Source: Aquatica leii (lineage: Eukaryota > Arthropoda > Insecta > Coleoptera > Lampyridae). From it: DNA of 64,000 nucleotides. The notes beneath the pieces were generated by a model. That model saw nothing but the letters and a program-made list of their open reading frames with translations. It was not told the origin of the DNA and made no database searches. A program made the position numbers and the translations under genes. Below are positions 1 to 13,379 of the stretch, in pieces. The DNA lies in NCBI GenBank assembly GCA_035610365.1, contig CM069435.1, forward strand, positions 17,783,123-17,847,122, written 5' to 3'. Numbering within the stretch: position 1 is the stretch's first letter; the number at the start of each line of letters is the position of its first letter.

Positions 1-2620
1 CAAACATTAACTTTCTTAAATCGAATCACTACGACTCGTTCACTGAACGATTCTTGATTGTGAATGAGTCGCAATTGTTTGCTAATTATGCTCTTAGGAA
101 CAAGTACTACCCTTAACGATTGATTTAATCAAAAATTGATCTACTAAATAAATGCTCTGAATTACTCAACTAAATTGATTGAATTAATAAATAACTAAAT
201 ATAATGTAAAGTCGGATCGTTTTTAAGTATTTGAACCGATTCAGAATCAATACTTAGAATCAAAGTAAACGAATTGATTCGCAAATGCACGAAATTAATC
301 AATAGAAATTTTTAAATATTCTGTCGTGAAAATCTTTGCTCCATGATTTAAATCTATCTAGTCCGAAATCTATCGATCCTTGCAAAAATTTCGAATGTAG
401 AATTAGAACATTTGTATGAGCAACGAAACGTGCAACTAAAAGAAGAACAATCTACATTGAAGACCAGTTTTTTAGTTGATGAAATACCTTCAATGTTTGC
501 CAATTTTCGTCCTAGTTGTAACCGTTTATAAAAAAACAACAAATTTAAAAGTTAAAATTTGCATAAAAATTTTGTTAACAACTTTTAACAATATCTTCGC
601 GTGTTATTTTTTTAAAATCTAAATACAAGGTAATTAATGTTAACGAGCAAAAAATCAATTAAAAACAAACAACAAAAACATTCCAAATAAAAGAATGATA
701 TATAATGCAAATAAATTTTCAATGCGGTCATCAAATGAACCTGAAAAATAGGCACGGTCCCCCATATAAAATAATTTATTATCCAGCTGTCAAAATTTCG
801 TTATATTTGAGAACTAATCCATCGATAACCTAATCTTATCGTGGAAAAAATAAGTGATAGTAGAAACGTTAGATATGTATGTGTACATGGTTCTATTCAT
901 ATTTAATTTTAGAAAATCGTTTAACGGAGAGCAAAAACGCCTGTCTTGTTCACTTGATGAGGGGGAAACCGTGCAGGTAATAGATTTTTTGTGGAGCCAC
1001 ATGGGCCATAAACTATACTTGGGTCAAGTCCTTCTACGAAACCAGCTTTAAAGACACCCAGGAATGCTTGGGAGTGGCTACAATGTCAATCATTTTGGTA
1101 ATACTGGACCTGACTTGTACTACTATAATACATTCAAGTTTCCTTTTGCATAAGTATAATAATGACGATTTTTTTTTAATTATTTTTTTTTGGTATCGTG
1201 TTATACGTTTTAAATTGATATTTTAGTCAAAGTGACGGTTCGTGGTGGCATTGTTTGATTTATATCGGTGGAAGCTTCAGGTAGAAGCACATTGTTTGCG
1301 GACACCATAGAATTTGTAAATGTGTTTAGTAAATAAGGGAATGGATACTGAATACACGTGTTAGCTTTGGTACACCCTCGCTAATACAGTCAAGTCCAAA
1401 TAAACTTGTCCACTTCTTCCTTTTATGGAAATGATACCAAAAATTCGAAGTAGTCAAGTAGTCTGTAGTTCCAAAACAATTGAAATTTTGGGAACTAAAT
1501 TTAAACAATGAAAGATGAAACTAAGAATTATGATTAAGTAACACGCGACATTTTTTGTCAGTGTTCGTTTTAAACTTTTAAAATATACAACGCTTGGCAA
1601 TTTAAAACGATTTCAACCGTATCAGCAAAACCTGCCAAAATAACGTTTTCTTTTTTATTCGTGACCAAGCGCTACTGAATTTTTGTCCGGATATGTAGAT
1701 ATGACCAACATTTACATATGTCCACCTTCGCGATACTAAAATTATGTAATAAAGATTTTAATCGAAATAATCGTCTCAACGACCATTTGCATAATTTTGC
1801 CCGTGGTGCGCTTTACACGCAGGTGCCGCACAAAAACAATATTTCATCTTGTTTTTCCCGGTAAAATAAAAATTGCTCTATTATTGGGACCCTTCGTGAC
1901 TTCTTTTTAGTGTCGTTGTGTACCACCAAAATCATATCCCAAAAGTAATGCGGGTGGGACCCTCTATTCAGAATTCAGACCAACCACTGCTAACACCGCA
2001 GGAGGTTAAAGCGAACATTCGACTTTCCTAATGACTACGCTTTCTTTAAGATTAGAAACTTAATCTTAAATACTTACAAAAATTGCATTTCCTGTTTTCG
2101 GGGTTGAAGAAAAACATTAATTAAACGTTGCGTTAAGCACCACAAAAAATCAAGACTACAACAAAAACATTTTAAATTAATTTTCTTAATTAATTAAATT
2201 GCTTTAAATTAAACAAAAATAATCGATAGACAAAAATATTGAACATATTCGATTTTTAATTAAAATCTTCTCAGTTCTGATGTTAATCGGCACGACTAAA
2301 AGAGTCAATCAGGAAATTAATTGTTTCGGCATTGTAATTTAACTTCTTTTTGTTTTTATCGATTGGCATTAGCGCGAAAGCAATTCTTAAGTGATTTTAT
2401 ATGGTATTTAAGATGTCGCGATGGATCGATTGCTGAATTTGTGCGGGCAAATTAAAATTGCTCCACTTATATATTTCGATAATGTCTAAAAGGCTTTGTT
2501 AAAATTTCATTTCGCTTACTCATCTCGCTGTTTATATAATTTTATCTGTTGAATAATATCGTTTATCTAAACATTAATTGTGCATGTATACACGAAATTC
2601 TCATTTGGAACAAAGAACTT
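1..2620. other. AT-rich DNA without recognisable genes
   Basis: Short AT-rich sequence with stops in all frames. The first 300 bases are rich in repeated variants of GAATTGATTCG and GAATCAAT, which looks like a decayed simple or tandem repeat. A somewhat GC-richer patch at about 1,790-2,030 holds two GGGACCC-type boxes, but I could not read any protein family from it. I see no gene, RNA or mobile-element end. Confidence 0.6.
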
Positions 2621-2630
2621 TCGATTTTCA

Positions 2631-5600
2631 GTCTTGACTTCGACTTTAATTAAATAGAAATAAAATGCATTGACATTTCGCTTATGGTTTAAATCAACAA
2701 CCACCAACTTCAATAAAATTCACTTCATTTCACTTTTGAATAAAAAAATAAAATATAATAAAGCACTAATCGAAATTTGATATTTGTAATACAAGAATGA
2801 GTCTCTTCCAAACATTTAAATATACAGAAAAAAAATCTTTACTGAAAACACTCAAATCAATTTTTATTCGTGACTCAAAAATAGTAAAATACTTATAATT
2901 TATTCACTGATCGATTAATAATTTATTTGTCACTCACTATTAGCAAAATAACGATTGCTTTGAATCACAAATAAACGTTTGTCATTCTGAATAATTTCAA
3001 TGGCAACTGAATTTTTAGTTATGATTTGAAGCAGTTAAAAATTATTAGTTTTACTCGCTTACTATTTTCAGAATAATTAAAAATTTATACCTTATTTAAT
3101 GGATATTGATGACCAGAAACAAGTGAATTGAATCAAATAAAAAATGCACGCGTGGCAAAGAAACAAATGATTAACACTATATAAAAGTAATGATTAAAAA
3201 TGACAAATATTTAGAATGTATATATTGAAAAAAATTGTATTTACTGTACTTAATTGAGAAATAACTTTCAAATGTGAATATTTTGATTCCTAGTGTTGAC
3301 TTCGACTTTAATTGAACAGAAATAAAATGCATTGACATTTCGCTTACGGTTTAAATCAACAGCCACCAACTTCAATAAAATTCACTTCATTTACGCCTTT
3401 CACTTTTGAACAAAAAAATAAAATATAATAAAGCACTAATCGAAATTTGATATTTGTAATACAAGAATGAGTCTTCTTCCAAACATTTAAATATACAGAA
3501 AAAATCTTTACTGAAAACACTCAAATCAATTTTTATTCGTGACTCAGAAATAGTAAAACGACGATTAAATTTTTACTTATAATTTATTCACTGATCAATT
3601 AATAATTTTTTTGTCACTCAGTATTACCAAAATAACGATTGCTTTGAATCACGAATAAACGTTGGTCATTCTGAATAATTTCAATGGCGACTGAATTTTT
3701 AGTTATGATTTAAAGCAGTTAAAAATTATTAGTTTTACTCGCTTACTATTTTCAAAATGATTAAAAATTTATACCTCATTTAAAGGATATTGATGACGAA
3801 TAAATCAGAAACAAGTAAATTTAATCAAATCGAAAATGCACGCACAGCAAAGAAACAATAATGATTAGCACTATATAAAAGTAATGATTAAAAATGGCTA
3901 ATATTTAGATTATACATATTGGAAAAAATTGTATTTACTGTACTTAATTGAGAAATAACCTTTTTCAAATGTGAATATCTTGATTCCCAGTCTTGACTTT
4001 GACTTTAATTGAACAGAAATAAAATGCATTGACATTTCGCTTATAGTTTAAATCAAGAGCCACCAACTTCAATAAAATTACGTTGATTTACGCCTTTCAC
4101 TTTTTAATCAAAAAATAAACTATAATAAAGAACTAATCGAAAGTAGATATTTGTAATACAAGAATGACTCTTCTTCCAAACATTTAAATATACAGAAGAA
4201 AATCTTTACTAAAAACACTCAAATCAATTTTTATTCGTGACTCAAAAATAGTAAAATAACGATTAATTTTTACTTATAATTTATTCATTGATCGATTAAT
4301 AATTTATTTGTCACTCAGTATTAGCAAAATAACGATTGCTTTGAATCACGAATAAACGTTGGTCATTAGGAATAATTTCAATGGCAATAGAATTTTTAGT
4401 TAAAATTTAAAGCAGTTAAAAATTATTAGTTTTACTCGCTTACTATTTTCAAAATAATTAAAAATTTATACCTTATTTAAAGGATATTGATGACGAATAA
4501 ATCAGAAACAAGTGAATTGAATCAAATCGAAAATGCACGCACAGCAAAGAAACAAATGATTAACACTATTTAAAAGTAATGATTAAAAATGACAAATATT
4601 TAGAATATACATATTGGAAAAAAATGTATTTACTGTACTTAATTGAGAAATAACCTTTTTCAAAAGTGAATATTTTGATTCCTAGTCTTGACTTCGACTT
4701 TAATTAAATAGAAATAAAATGCATTGACATTTCGCTTATGGTTTAAATCAACAGCCACCAACTTCAATAAAATTCACTTCATTCGTGCCTTTCACTTTTG
4801 AATAACTGTACACGTGTCTAAATAATAATACACCGTCGAGTGATAGTAATAAGTGATATATAAATTAATTAAAGTGGTTTTCTTCCAAACATTTAAATGT
4901 ACAGAAAAAATCTTTACTGAAACCACTCAAATCAATTTTTATTCGTGACTCAGAATTAGTAAAATAACGATTGCTTTGAATCGCAAATAAACTTTTGTCA
5001 TTCTAAATGATTTCAATGACAATTGAATTTTTTTATTATTTAAAAAGAGTTAAAAAATTATTAGTTTTACCAGTTTACTATTTTTAAAATAGTTATGAAA
5101 TTATACCTTATTATTTAAAGGATATTAATAATATTATATAAATATTAATTAATTAATATTAATTAAATCGAATCAAACATGCAAGCACTGCAAAGAAACA
5201 AATGATTAACACTATATAAAAGTAATGATTAAAAATAACAAATATTTACAATATATTAAAAAAATTATTTACTGTACTTGATTAAGAAATACCCTTTTAC
5301 AAATGTAAATATTTTGATTCCCAGTATTGACTTCGACTATAATTAAATAAATGAAACCAATTTCAATAAAATTCACTTCATTCATTTACGCCTTCCACTT
5401 TTGAATAAAAAAATAAAACATTGAAATGTTCCCCAAGTATTTGGAAACTTCGAAACGCTGATCGAAAAGAATGGAATATTATGGATTCTGATAACGTAAG
5501 AATATAAAAAGTATTCGAAGAAAGATCGAGTTTAGTTTTTCGAATTAAGCCGGAAGAATTGTTAAGAAGACTTTGTCGACTTATATAAATAAAGTACACG

Positions 5601-6360
5601 TGTCTAAACAACAATACACCGCCGTGTAAGTGTACGTGTTGTTAACATAAACAAAAATCAGTTTTATATAAATAGAAAGTGCAGACAGTAAATATCGAGT
5701 GATAGTAATATATAAATTAGTATAAGTTGTTTTTCTTAAATATCGTTAGATTTAATTAGTTACGTTTTGTTCTAATCGTGTGGATACTTCGTTTTGAAAT
5801 AAATTAAATTTAAAAATGGTTACAATATAATAAAACACGAATTGAAATTCGATATTTATAATACAAGAAACCTTCGCAACATTTAAATATACAGAAAAAA
5901 ATCTTTACTCAAAACATACAAATCAATTTTAATTTGCTACTTACAATAATAAAATAATCGAATTATTACTTATAATTTAGTCATTGGCCGATTAATAATT
6001 TATTGATCCCTTAGAATTAGTAAAGTAACGATTGCTTTGAAACGTGAATAACTGCAGGTCATTTTGAATAATTTCAATTGCAATTGAATTTTTAGTTATG
6101 TTTTAAAACGAGTTAAAAGTTATTTGTTTTAGTCGTTTACTGTTTTTAAAACAATTATTAATTTCTCGTTATTTGAAGGCTATTAATGACGATTAAACCG
6201 ACAAACAATTACAAATGTTAGAGAACACACAGCAAAAAATTCAGAAATGATTAACTCTAATAAAAGCAATGCTTAAAACATTAACAATGATTTGAAATAT
6301 ACATAAAAAAATATTTGTTTACTGTACTTAATTGAGAAACAACCTTTTTCGAATATGAAT
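2631..6360 (+). repeat. Tandem array of ~690-bp AT-rich units
   Basis: Direct repeats begin with the landmark TCTTGACTTCGACTTTAATT at 2,631, 3,293, 3,990 and 4,685, and a diverged form begins at 5,324. The spacings are 662, 697, 695 and 639 bases. Each unit repeats the same ordered blocks: AAATGCATTGACATTTCGCT, a stretch with CATTTAAATATACAGAAAAA, TTTTTATTCGTGACTCA, and TTTACTGTACTTAATTGAGA near its end. The first four units are close copies. The fifth (5,324-6,360) is more diverged and contains the promoter-like module described separately; the fourth keeps only a remnant of that module at 4,808-4,875. The units are non-coding. Confidence 0.9.
5428..5830 (+). promoter_or_regulatory. Heat-shock-promoter-like module, copy A
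   Basis: A heat-shock element of form GAAnnTTC (GAAACTTC, 5,444-5,451) lies upstream of a TATA box (TATAAAAA, 5,503-5,510) and an initiator-like TTAGTT at 5,532, 29 bases after the TATA. The downstream part shares blocks with copies C and D: GTTAAGAAGA, AATAAA..ACACGTGTCT and TTAGATTTAATTAGTT. It lies inside the fifth unit of the 690-bp array, at the position where the first three units run straight through. No coding sequence follows. It could be a duplicated hsp promoter with its 5' leader, or part of an LTR. Confidence 0.5.
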
Positions 6361-6394
6361 ATTTTGCATGAAATTTTACTGATGATTTTTTCAG

Positions 6395-6750
6395 TATTGA
6401 AACGTTCCCGAAACATTTAACATTCAAGGCGATTACCAAAACAAATAGAATATTCTAGTCCCAGATAAGATAAAAATATAAAAATTAAATGAAGAAAATC
6501 AGACTCAGTCTAACGTTTTAAGTGTTCAAAAATAAGTGCGGCCTAAAATAAAAAAAGTCGGTAAAAAGAAGAATGTGACGTGTTAGATAAGTGCGTTAAG
6601 TGATTATCTTATCCGCGGACGGTATACGATTACTGTAACATATTAATTACTAGTAAATGCTTGTTTTTATTAAATTGGTGGTTAATTTATAATCGATAAT
6701 AGTGTAAATAAATTAAGTTTTTAAAATCATTACTGTATATTACAATGTGA
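6395..6750 (+). promoter_or_regulatory. Heat-shock-promoter-like module, copy B
   Basis: Heat-shock-type pentamers TTCCCGAA (6,405-6,412) and a perfect GAATATTC (6,448-6,455) precede TATAAAAA (6,477-6,484). An initiator TCAGTC follows at 6,505, 28 bases after the TATA. The upstream part aligns with copy A (ATTGAAA.GTTCCC near its start). The leader that follows is AT-rich, with stops in every frame and no downstream gene. It stands at the start of what would be the next unit of the 690-bp array. Confidence 0.5.
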
Positions 6751-8200
6751 CTACTCAACGGTTAAAGATCTTAAACCTTATAAAGCAGATGGCAAAATTG
6801 AAAAAATCAACAAAATACAATACACGGAATGAACAAAAAAAACTGTCTAATTGATATCTCAGATGAAATATTCTGCTTCTGTTTCTACTAAAATTTTTGC
6901 TGCATGCTCAAATGTTAGTTTATTTGACAATTCAGTAATAAACTACAAATCTTAGAGAACGGTTACGGCAATACAACCGTATCCTATAGTAGGCGATAGC
7001 TCAGAACTTCAGAGAGTGAGTCGTAGGAGATTCTCGATGTGCTGATTATAAAATAAATAAAAGAGCGCCAAAACAGCAGAAATATATACCAGAAATCCCG
7101 TTTAAATCTGAAGGTAAAAAAATATATCTTTATTGCAACGGCAACAAAAAATAGAGTGAAATTAACAATCAGTAATTACAAAGTATAAGACAAATAAATC
7201 CAGTATCAGGCGTAAGCACCACCTCATAAAGTATGAGAATATAATTTATTAAAGAAACGTAGAATAAAAATGGAATCGATGCGAATCCAGTGATTACCCA
7301 ATCAGAAGCACAGCGCACCAGTGATTACTTTAACAAGACACAAGCAACTCTGCATGAAATAATCGTAATAACATATATACCTAAGTCGCTCGTAACGACG
7401 TTCGACACACAACACAAATGAGATTACCTACGGTTTTTTCCTGACATTAAATTAGCTAATAGCATATCCAAACAAATCCTCTAAAATTTTTGACAATGTA
7501 ATAAACAGATATTTAATGATATCACATGTAATGTTGCTTATAGTTCATTCAATGATTATTCTAAACAGAATGCGCCAAGCTTCTAACTGACTTTTTCACT
7601 GACAACATCACAAATGTGCCACTGAGTTTTCAAGATTAATCGTCCATTTCACAACTATACAATCGACTTGACCCCAAATTAGTTCTTAAAATTGGTGTTT
7701 GTATTCAATGCTTGCAAGAGATGTACTTAAAAAACATTTAACAATTCCAAAAGGACAGACACGTGGCGGTGACCCAACTCGAGGGAAAAATTAAATAGCA
7801 TCGTAAAATCAAAGTGAATTCTTACCCCAGCAAAACTTTCACATGTAACACATACAAATCGAAGTTGATTTAACCTATTTACAACGAGGATGGTATACTA
7901 TATTTAGAAATGGAGATCTCACAGGGCGCAATGGTAGTTTAACATGCTGTCTCCCTCAACGTCAAAAACAGAAGTGAAAGTTAATACGTTTCCATGCGTA
8001 AAAATGACAGTTACATCCCGGGACAAAATTCATACAACACGCAAACTATACCAAAATACTTTTAATATAACAGAGCAAAGAATTATATAAGAAACAGTAC
8101 CAGAACCAACCAAAAAAACTTAGCTCAGAAATAAAAAAACAAATATTTTTTATTCTTTTCTAAGTGGTCATTAAATCTATCAGTTTAATATAAATAAAGA
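6751..8200. other. AT-rich spacer, no supported gene
   Basis: No ORF or repeat end is convincing. At about 7,735-8,060 one plus-strand frame runs some 30 codons without a stop and looks faintly protein-like (RGWYTIFRNGDL...), but it matches no family I recognise and is within chance. Confidence 0.5.
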
Positions 8201-8204
8201 AATC

Positions 8205-9540
8205 TTCAGTACAAAAACACATCCAAGTAGCGATGTTGTCCTGTCCTGTGTACCATATACTCCCGTCCGTGCAGGTAGTGGTCCCTGGTCAATCTAGTGA
8301 TGATGTCTTCTTCGACTTAAGAAAACGACCGACTCATTTGTCGCATTAAGAATCACTTTAATGCTTTTACGCTGGGTCTTCTTTCTTTGGTTGTTTTCCT
8401 ATATCCATTTTTCTCGAGGCGTCTGTTAGGCGGCCGAAATCAGTTTTCAAGAAGTTAAGTTCGTTGATAATCTTGGTTCTATGAACTAAGGTTTTTTTAG
8501 GAATGCCAGCTTCGAAGTAGAGTGATGGTGTGATTCGGTGTTGTAGTATCTGTCGGTGTGTGTTGGTTTTGTGTATTCCTTGTACCCCAGGATGTTGTAT
8601 ACCTTCCGAGTCAACAGTACGTCCAAGAACGGGATGCTTCTGTTGATTTAAATCTCCATGATGAATTTGATGTTTGGTTCTAAATGATTGATGTGATCCA
8701 GAAAGCTGTTAAAAAGAATATGCTCCTTGAGGCCAAATTATAAGCGTATCATCCAATATCGTAGCCCATATTTAATGCTGTTTCTCCATAAAAAAACTGT
8801 CGATGACCGAAGAAAGTGATGATCCCTTGACCGCTCCTTCAGTTTATTTGTATAAAATGTTGTTGAATGAAAATAACGGCGCTGACGTATTTTATAGTGG
8901 AAGAAAAATTTTTTCTACAGGGTTCTTATTGAATTCCTTTTCAATGGGTTGTATGTCGAATTGTACCGTAATGCGTTTGCTTTGTTCAACAAATCGCTGA
9001 TGTTCATGATCACAGTGACATTTCCCTTGTCAGCTGAGAGTGTAGTGATTCCGGTTGACGTTGGATCGCGATGCTGTGAACTTCAATATATCAGCTGTTT
9101 TGAAATTCACCTCTTTTTAAATATGGCATGGAAGAATTCCGAGTGTGCTTTCTAAAAAGCTCACTATTTCTTCGGTTGTTATGAGTCTTAGTGCAATAGC
9201 AAAATTTAGTTCTATGGATAGAATGGTTACTGCTAGTTCATTTAGTATAGTGGAAATAGTTTGACAATGATCCAGATGGAATGATGCTGCCTTCCTGCAA
9301 CTTCTAAAATTTCACCATCTGGATCTCTTCGCTTTTCTTGATGGATAGTTTGTCAATCAAATCCTAGATTGTTGGGTCTATTGTAGTGGCCACTTGTGAA
9401 TGCACTGTAAATAGTTCCGTGGTCTTCTTGTCTAATTGGTGTCTCGTATCATAGATTCTTTCCCTCGATAAAGCTTGGCTGGTTCTTCTTACTGGTCTTA
9501 ACCGTGACGTTGTATTTGCAGTTTCAGTTTTATGAAAAAG
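8205..9540 (-). pseudogene. Penelope-like element (PLE) copy 1, internally deleted
   Basis: Read on the minus strand from about 9,540 downwards, the sequence gives PLE landmarks in order. An N-terminal block RERIYDTRHQLDKK lies near 9,440-9,480. An LSADKGNVTVIMN block (usually LPADKGN in this family) lies near 9,010-9,050. A reverse-transcriptase box like GSSLSSVIDSFFME lies near 8,790-8,830, then DDTLIIWPQG near 8,730-8,757, then SIPFLDVLLTRK and YTKPTHTDRYYN near 8,550-8,640. A GREYM..RTGQ segment near 8,220-8,270 resembles the GIY-YIG endonuclease start. The RT fingers and palm between the ADKGN block and the GSSLS box are missing, so the copy carries an internal deletion as well as many stops and frameshifts. 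It cannot encode an active protein. PLEs are retrotransposons with a telomerase-related RT. Confidence 0.8.
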
Positions 9541-12500
9541 ACAGCAACTGACTATCGAAACCTCAATGCCTAAGTAGTATATATTGTAAAATTGTTATTT
9601 TAGAATACTATGGCTACAAAAGTATTAAAAACAAAAAACAAATCTTCGTGTTATATTAAGAAACATTTTCTGAGAAACAAAAACCTTTTGACAAAATCCC
9701 GTTTAATTACACTATTTATCGCCCAATTATATCTTAATATGCACACATTTGATAACAGATTGTCATTTTGATTCACTTTCAAGTACCCTTTAATCGACCG
9801 ATTAATCAATAACGTCAGTTAATCAATGCACGCTAATGCGACGACAATTTACGTAGGCGCGTATTCAAAAATTTTAAAATCTGACATTATTCACGTTTTC
9901 ACATGTGACATTTTATGATGAGTGCAGCGTGTAAACATAAAGTCTATAAATAATTAGAGTTTATGACGCTTTAAACTTAATTATAGAGTTAATTGCATTG
10001 CTTTTTAAAATTTTTATTTGGGGCATCCTTTACGAAGTTCTACAAAGTGAATTTTGCGAAAAAGTTATTTGCATAATAATTTTATTAATGTTTACTTTTC
10101 GAAGATTGGGATTCAGTCTCCTCATTGTTTCTAAATACAAACAAAAAATATATTACCATTGACAATTATACATAATTCTACAGATTTTTTTAGAAGTGTT
10201 GATGTGATCGTCACTACTCATAAACCACCAGGTTTGGAATTTACCAGTCAATGCTTGTAGTCAACCACGAATTTACCCATATTAAGTAAATTACTCACCT
10301 TTTACATATATTCCTAAAATTTAGATGTAGAAAAGATAAAACGTAAAATTATCTACAAGTTTTATCTGAAGAGTTTTGTTTTTTATTAAACTAATTATTT
10401 TAATAAATTTTGGACGTTACGCAATGAATGAAAAATATTCCATTTCTACCGTGTACTTAAAAACTAGAACAAAATTACTAATTAAGAAAACATACATTTT
10501 TAACGCTGAAACCCCAAGACCAAGGAGTCTTGTAAAACTAATTTTAGTGCTTAATTGATTAAAGAAATTAGTGAAACAGTTGAAAAAAATCAAAGCTAAA
10601 CGTATTAAATCCAGTAAAAATGGGCAATTACTGATAATAGTAGAGATAGTATGTGACAAAGATTGATTAAGCAATAAAGAAGCTCGTTTTCAATTAAGGG
10701 GACTTAGTCGGATAGATGGCGCGCGTTCTTTGAGAAAAACGGCGTGTTATAACCGTGCAAGATTGTTAATAAAAAAGCAACGGCGTCATTAATAAAAACT
10801 TAACAAAATGATGTTTAAAGAGATTGTAATTTACAATTTTCAACAAACTCAATTAAGGGGTTCTATACTCGTAAATTAAAGAAACAAAAGCAGCGCGAAA
10901 TGTAAACAGCGGCATGCTCGACCAACAAAGCAAGGTATCATCAGGTATATCAGCACCTACTTCGCGTTACATAATCAGTGGGCCGTCATAAAGGCCCAAA
11001 TGAACACATATTAAGGCTGTCACTACAAAGCGGCGTCTTTGAAGTTCCATTTCGACACACGCTACTCATTCCTTCTTTGTCATAAACATGGGTGGGCTTT
11101 AAATATCAAACAACAAGGCACGAGCGGATTAAAATTTTAAACAATATTTAACTTAGAACTTTAAACAGCGTCGAATACAGCCTTTTAAAAAAATGTCACG
11201 ATAAATCACGTTGGCCATAAATAACTGATAAAAACAAAAAACGTTCGATTTTTGACGAAAATTTGTCCGGGCGGGTAATTTGAATAAATTACGACAAAAT
11301 GAGGTGAAATTTGTCCACAGTAATTGTCATGTCTGGATTTTGAGAATAAGGGGTCGGCGTAGTTTGGTTAACGTAATATCAAAATGCGTGTTTGTTGACC
11401 GCAACTTAATAATATATAGCAAAGACCTTGTTTAAGGAGCAGTTTTTGAATATTGCATGTTGTCGCCTACAAGCTCGCCCCTAAACTGTTTTCGATAGCC
11501 CATCATTGTATCGTGAGCTCAGCTCATAAAATATTCAACTTTAGAGACATATTACAACGTTGAACACTCTCGATATATTATTGAAGCCGAAAACTTCGAA
11601 AACCAACGCCAACGGATGTTACCGAACTACGAGAAAATTGACCATCAAAACTGATCAAATCAAGCGTGTTGTAGTAATTTGATTTCCGCTAAAGTTACCG
11701 CGTCTTATTTTGTTCTCGTGACTCAAGTAAACACCGATTCAAGCTTTTATCTTGAAAATTGTTCAGCTTTTCACAATTTACATATTTGCCGCCGTTGCAA
11801 CACAAAACGAAAAAAATTACACCGCAACCAATTTCATAAATGTAGCTTACGTTAGTAATAACAAAGCAAATATTTTGGCTTTTTTTCCCGTTTTAATTTG
11901 CAAATCCGCAAATACGAGTTGTATGAAACGCTTGCGAAATACTCATCAATTAAATAGTACAAATATTGCCCCCATCAAAAAGAAATATCCGCCGATTTGA
12001 AAATTTAATTTTTCAATTTTGCAACAACCGTTAAAATTAAATGTCGAATTGCCATAAATAATTACCCTGTGTCTGTGTACAAGATTTTTAAAACTTTTCT
12101 TCCGTATCAATTGAATTTAAGGGATGATGATTATTGGAACCAGATGATGAAGGAAAAATCAATCACAGAGAATTCGGAAAATTTTTTTTGCAAATTCAAA
12201 TAATTTAAGTCTCTGTCTGTCGTTAATGTAGACAAAAACTTAAAATACGAACTAGAATATGAGCTTGAACGAATAAGAAGAAATAATTAATCGCATAATT
12301 AACAATAAATCCATTCACAAGAAAAGTAATAAGCAAAAATAAATCAATAACTGATTACCCATTGACGGAAAGGAGGTAGAATTAATGAATTCGATTGTGT
12401 TATCAAAGATAATAAAATAAGGTTAGCATCCGTCACAAAACAACGTAAATTAACAGAGATTTACGAGACAAAACTAGAAGAAAATAAATTATTAGAAAAG

Positions 12501-12960
12501 ATAAAACACGAAACTAATTTCCAAAAACAGACAGTTCTGGAGTTGTTTTCTTTTTTTACTCGAATAGGTTGTGATGTAAATAAGTTCAGAGCTTGCCATG
12601 ATTTCTGATTAAAACTGCAGCAGCGATGAAAAAACCGCAAAATCTTCTCAAATTCCCCAGTAACCAAGCGTTTAATCGAACATTCTATTATATATTATAA
12701 TACAGAGAATTAAATTCTGCGTCGATAGAGTACTAATATTTTGCAATTTGATCCAAGTGGCCTCGTAGAAAAGCTATGTCAAAAACCACAATTGTTTGTC
12801 CTCTTCAAAAAACACTCATTTCGTCTCCATAAAATATAAATCAATAAATCGATCAATTTAACGCTAAATTTTATAGAGTCAAATATGTAGAGCATCAAAT
12901 TCTGTTTTTAGAAAATCTGAAAAAGTTTCAAAAATTCTTACTAATAAGTTATTTTTAATT
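9541..12960. other. Long AT-rich stretch without recognisable genes
   Basis: I see no transposon protein, terminal inverted repeat or RNA gene. A moderately GC-richer part at 10,860-11,100 has no coding signature and could be a single-copy non-coding region. An open frame at 11,752-12,000 would give a peptide with a hydrophobic start, but it begins on TTG and has no support. A related short string (ATGCTTG.AGTCAACCACG) occurs at about 10,249 and 21,630, perhaps from an old dispersed repeat. Confidence 0.5.
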
Positions 12961-12980
12961 TTAAGTGGAGATTGTCCAAA

Positions 12981-13001
12981 AAGAACCAAACCAAACCAAA
13001 C
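12981..13001 (+). repeat. Short (ACCAA)n tract
   Basis: Four units of ACCAA or a close variant. The same motif occurs at 49,702-49,724. Such tracts can be LINE 3' tails, but no LINE coding end is visible directly upstream of either one. Confidence 0.6.
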
Positions 13002-13379
13002 TCAAAGAGACAAAGTAAAAGATGAAGTAGGCAAAGCAGAAATCATAGGAAGATTTCGGAAAACCTAACCTAAAACACAAACCAGAATACATATTACAAC
13101 AAATAAAATCAAAAACCCCTTCCCATCCACTCATCTCAATCCTGTGCTCTTTGATACCAGTTCCGACCCGCCACCTCTCTAAAGTCGTTCATCCATCTTT
13201 AGGGAGGTCGCCCAACGCTCCTTGATACCGCTTAAATTGTACTTACTACATTACTGACAATCCAAGTCATAATTACTTACATGAGGCTGTGTAGGGATCA
13301 ATATTAATTACTAATTTACAATACTTCTAACTCTTCAGACACAGCGCATTATCTCTCGCGGACACTCTATGTTAAAAGT
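13002..13379. other. Spacer with a GC-richer patch, unidentified
   Basis: Around 13,110-13,230 there is a pyrimidine-rich, GC-richer patch (GTTCCGACCCGCCACCTCTC and following). I found no reading frame, tRNA-like boxes or repeat ends that would explain it. Confidence 0.4.

Noticed and set aside
2631-6360. CRISPR-like direct repeats
   Set aside because: The repeats are about 690-bp tandem units with no short repeat-spacer pattern, and the sequence is clearly eukaryotic.
7735-8060. Protein-like plus-strand frame (RGWYTIFRNGDL...)
   Set aside because: Only about 30 codons are uninterrupted, neighbouring frames do not continue it, and I cannot match it to a family.
11752-12000. Open frame for a possible small secreted peptide (hydrophobic N-terminus)
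   Set aside because: It begins on TTG rather than ATG, has no promoter, splice or polyadenylation context, and a weakly hydrophobic start is expected in AT-rich DNA.
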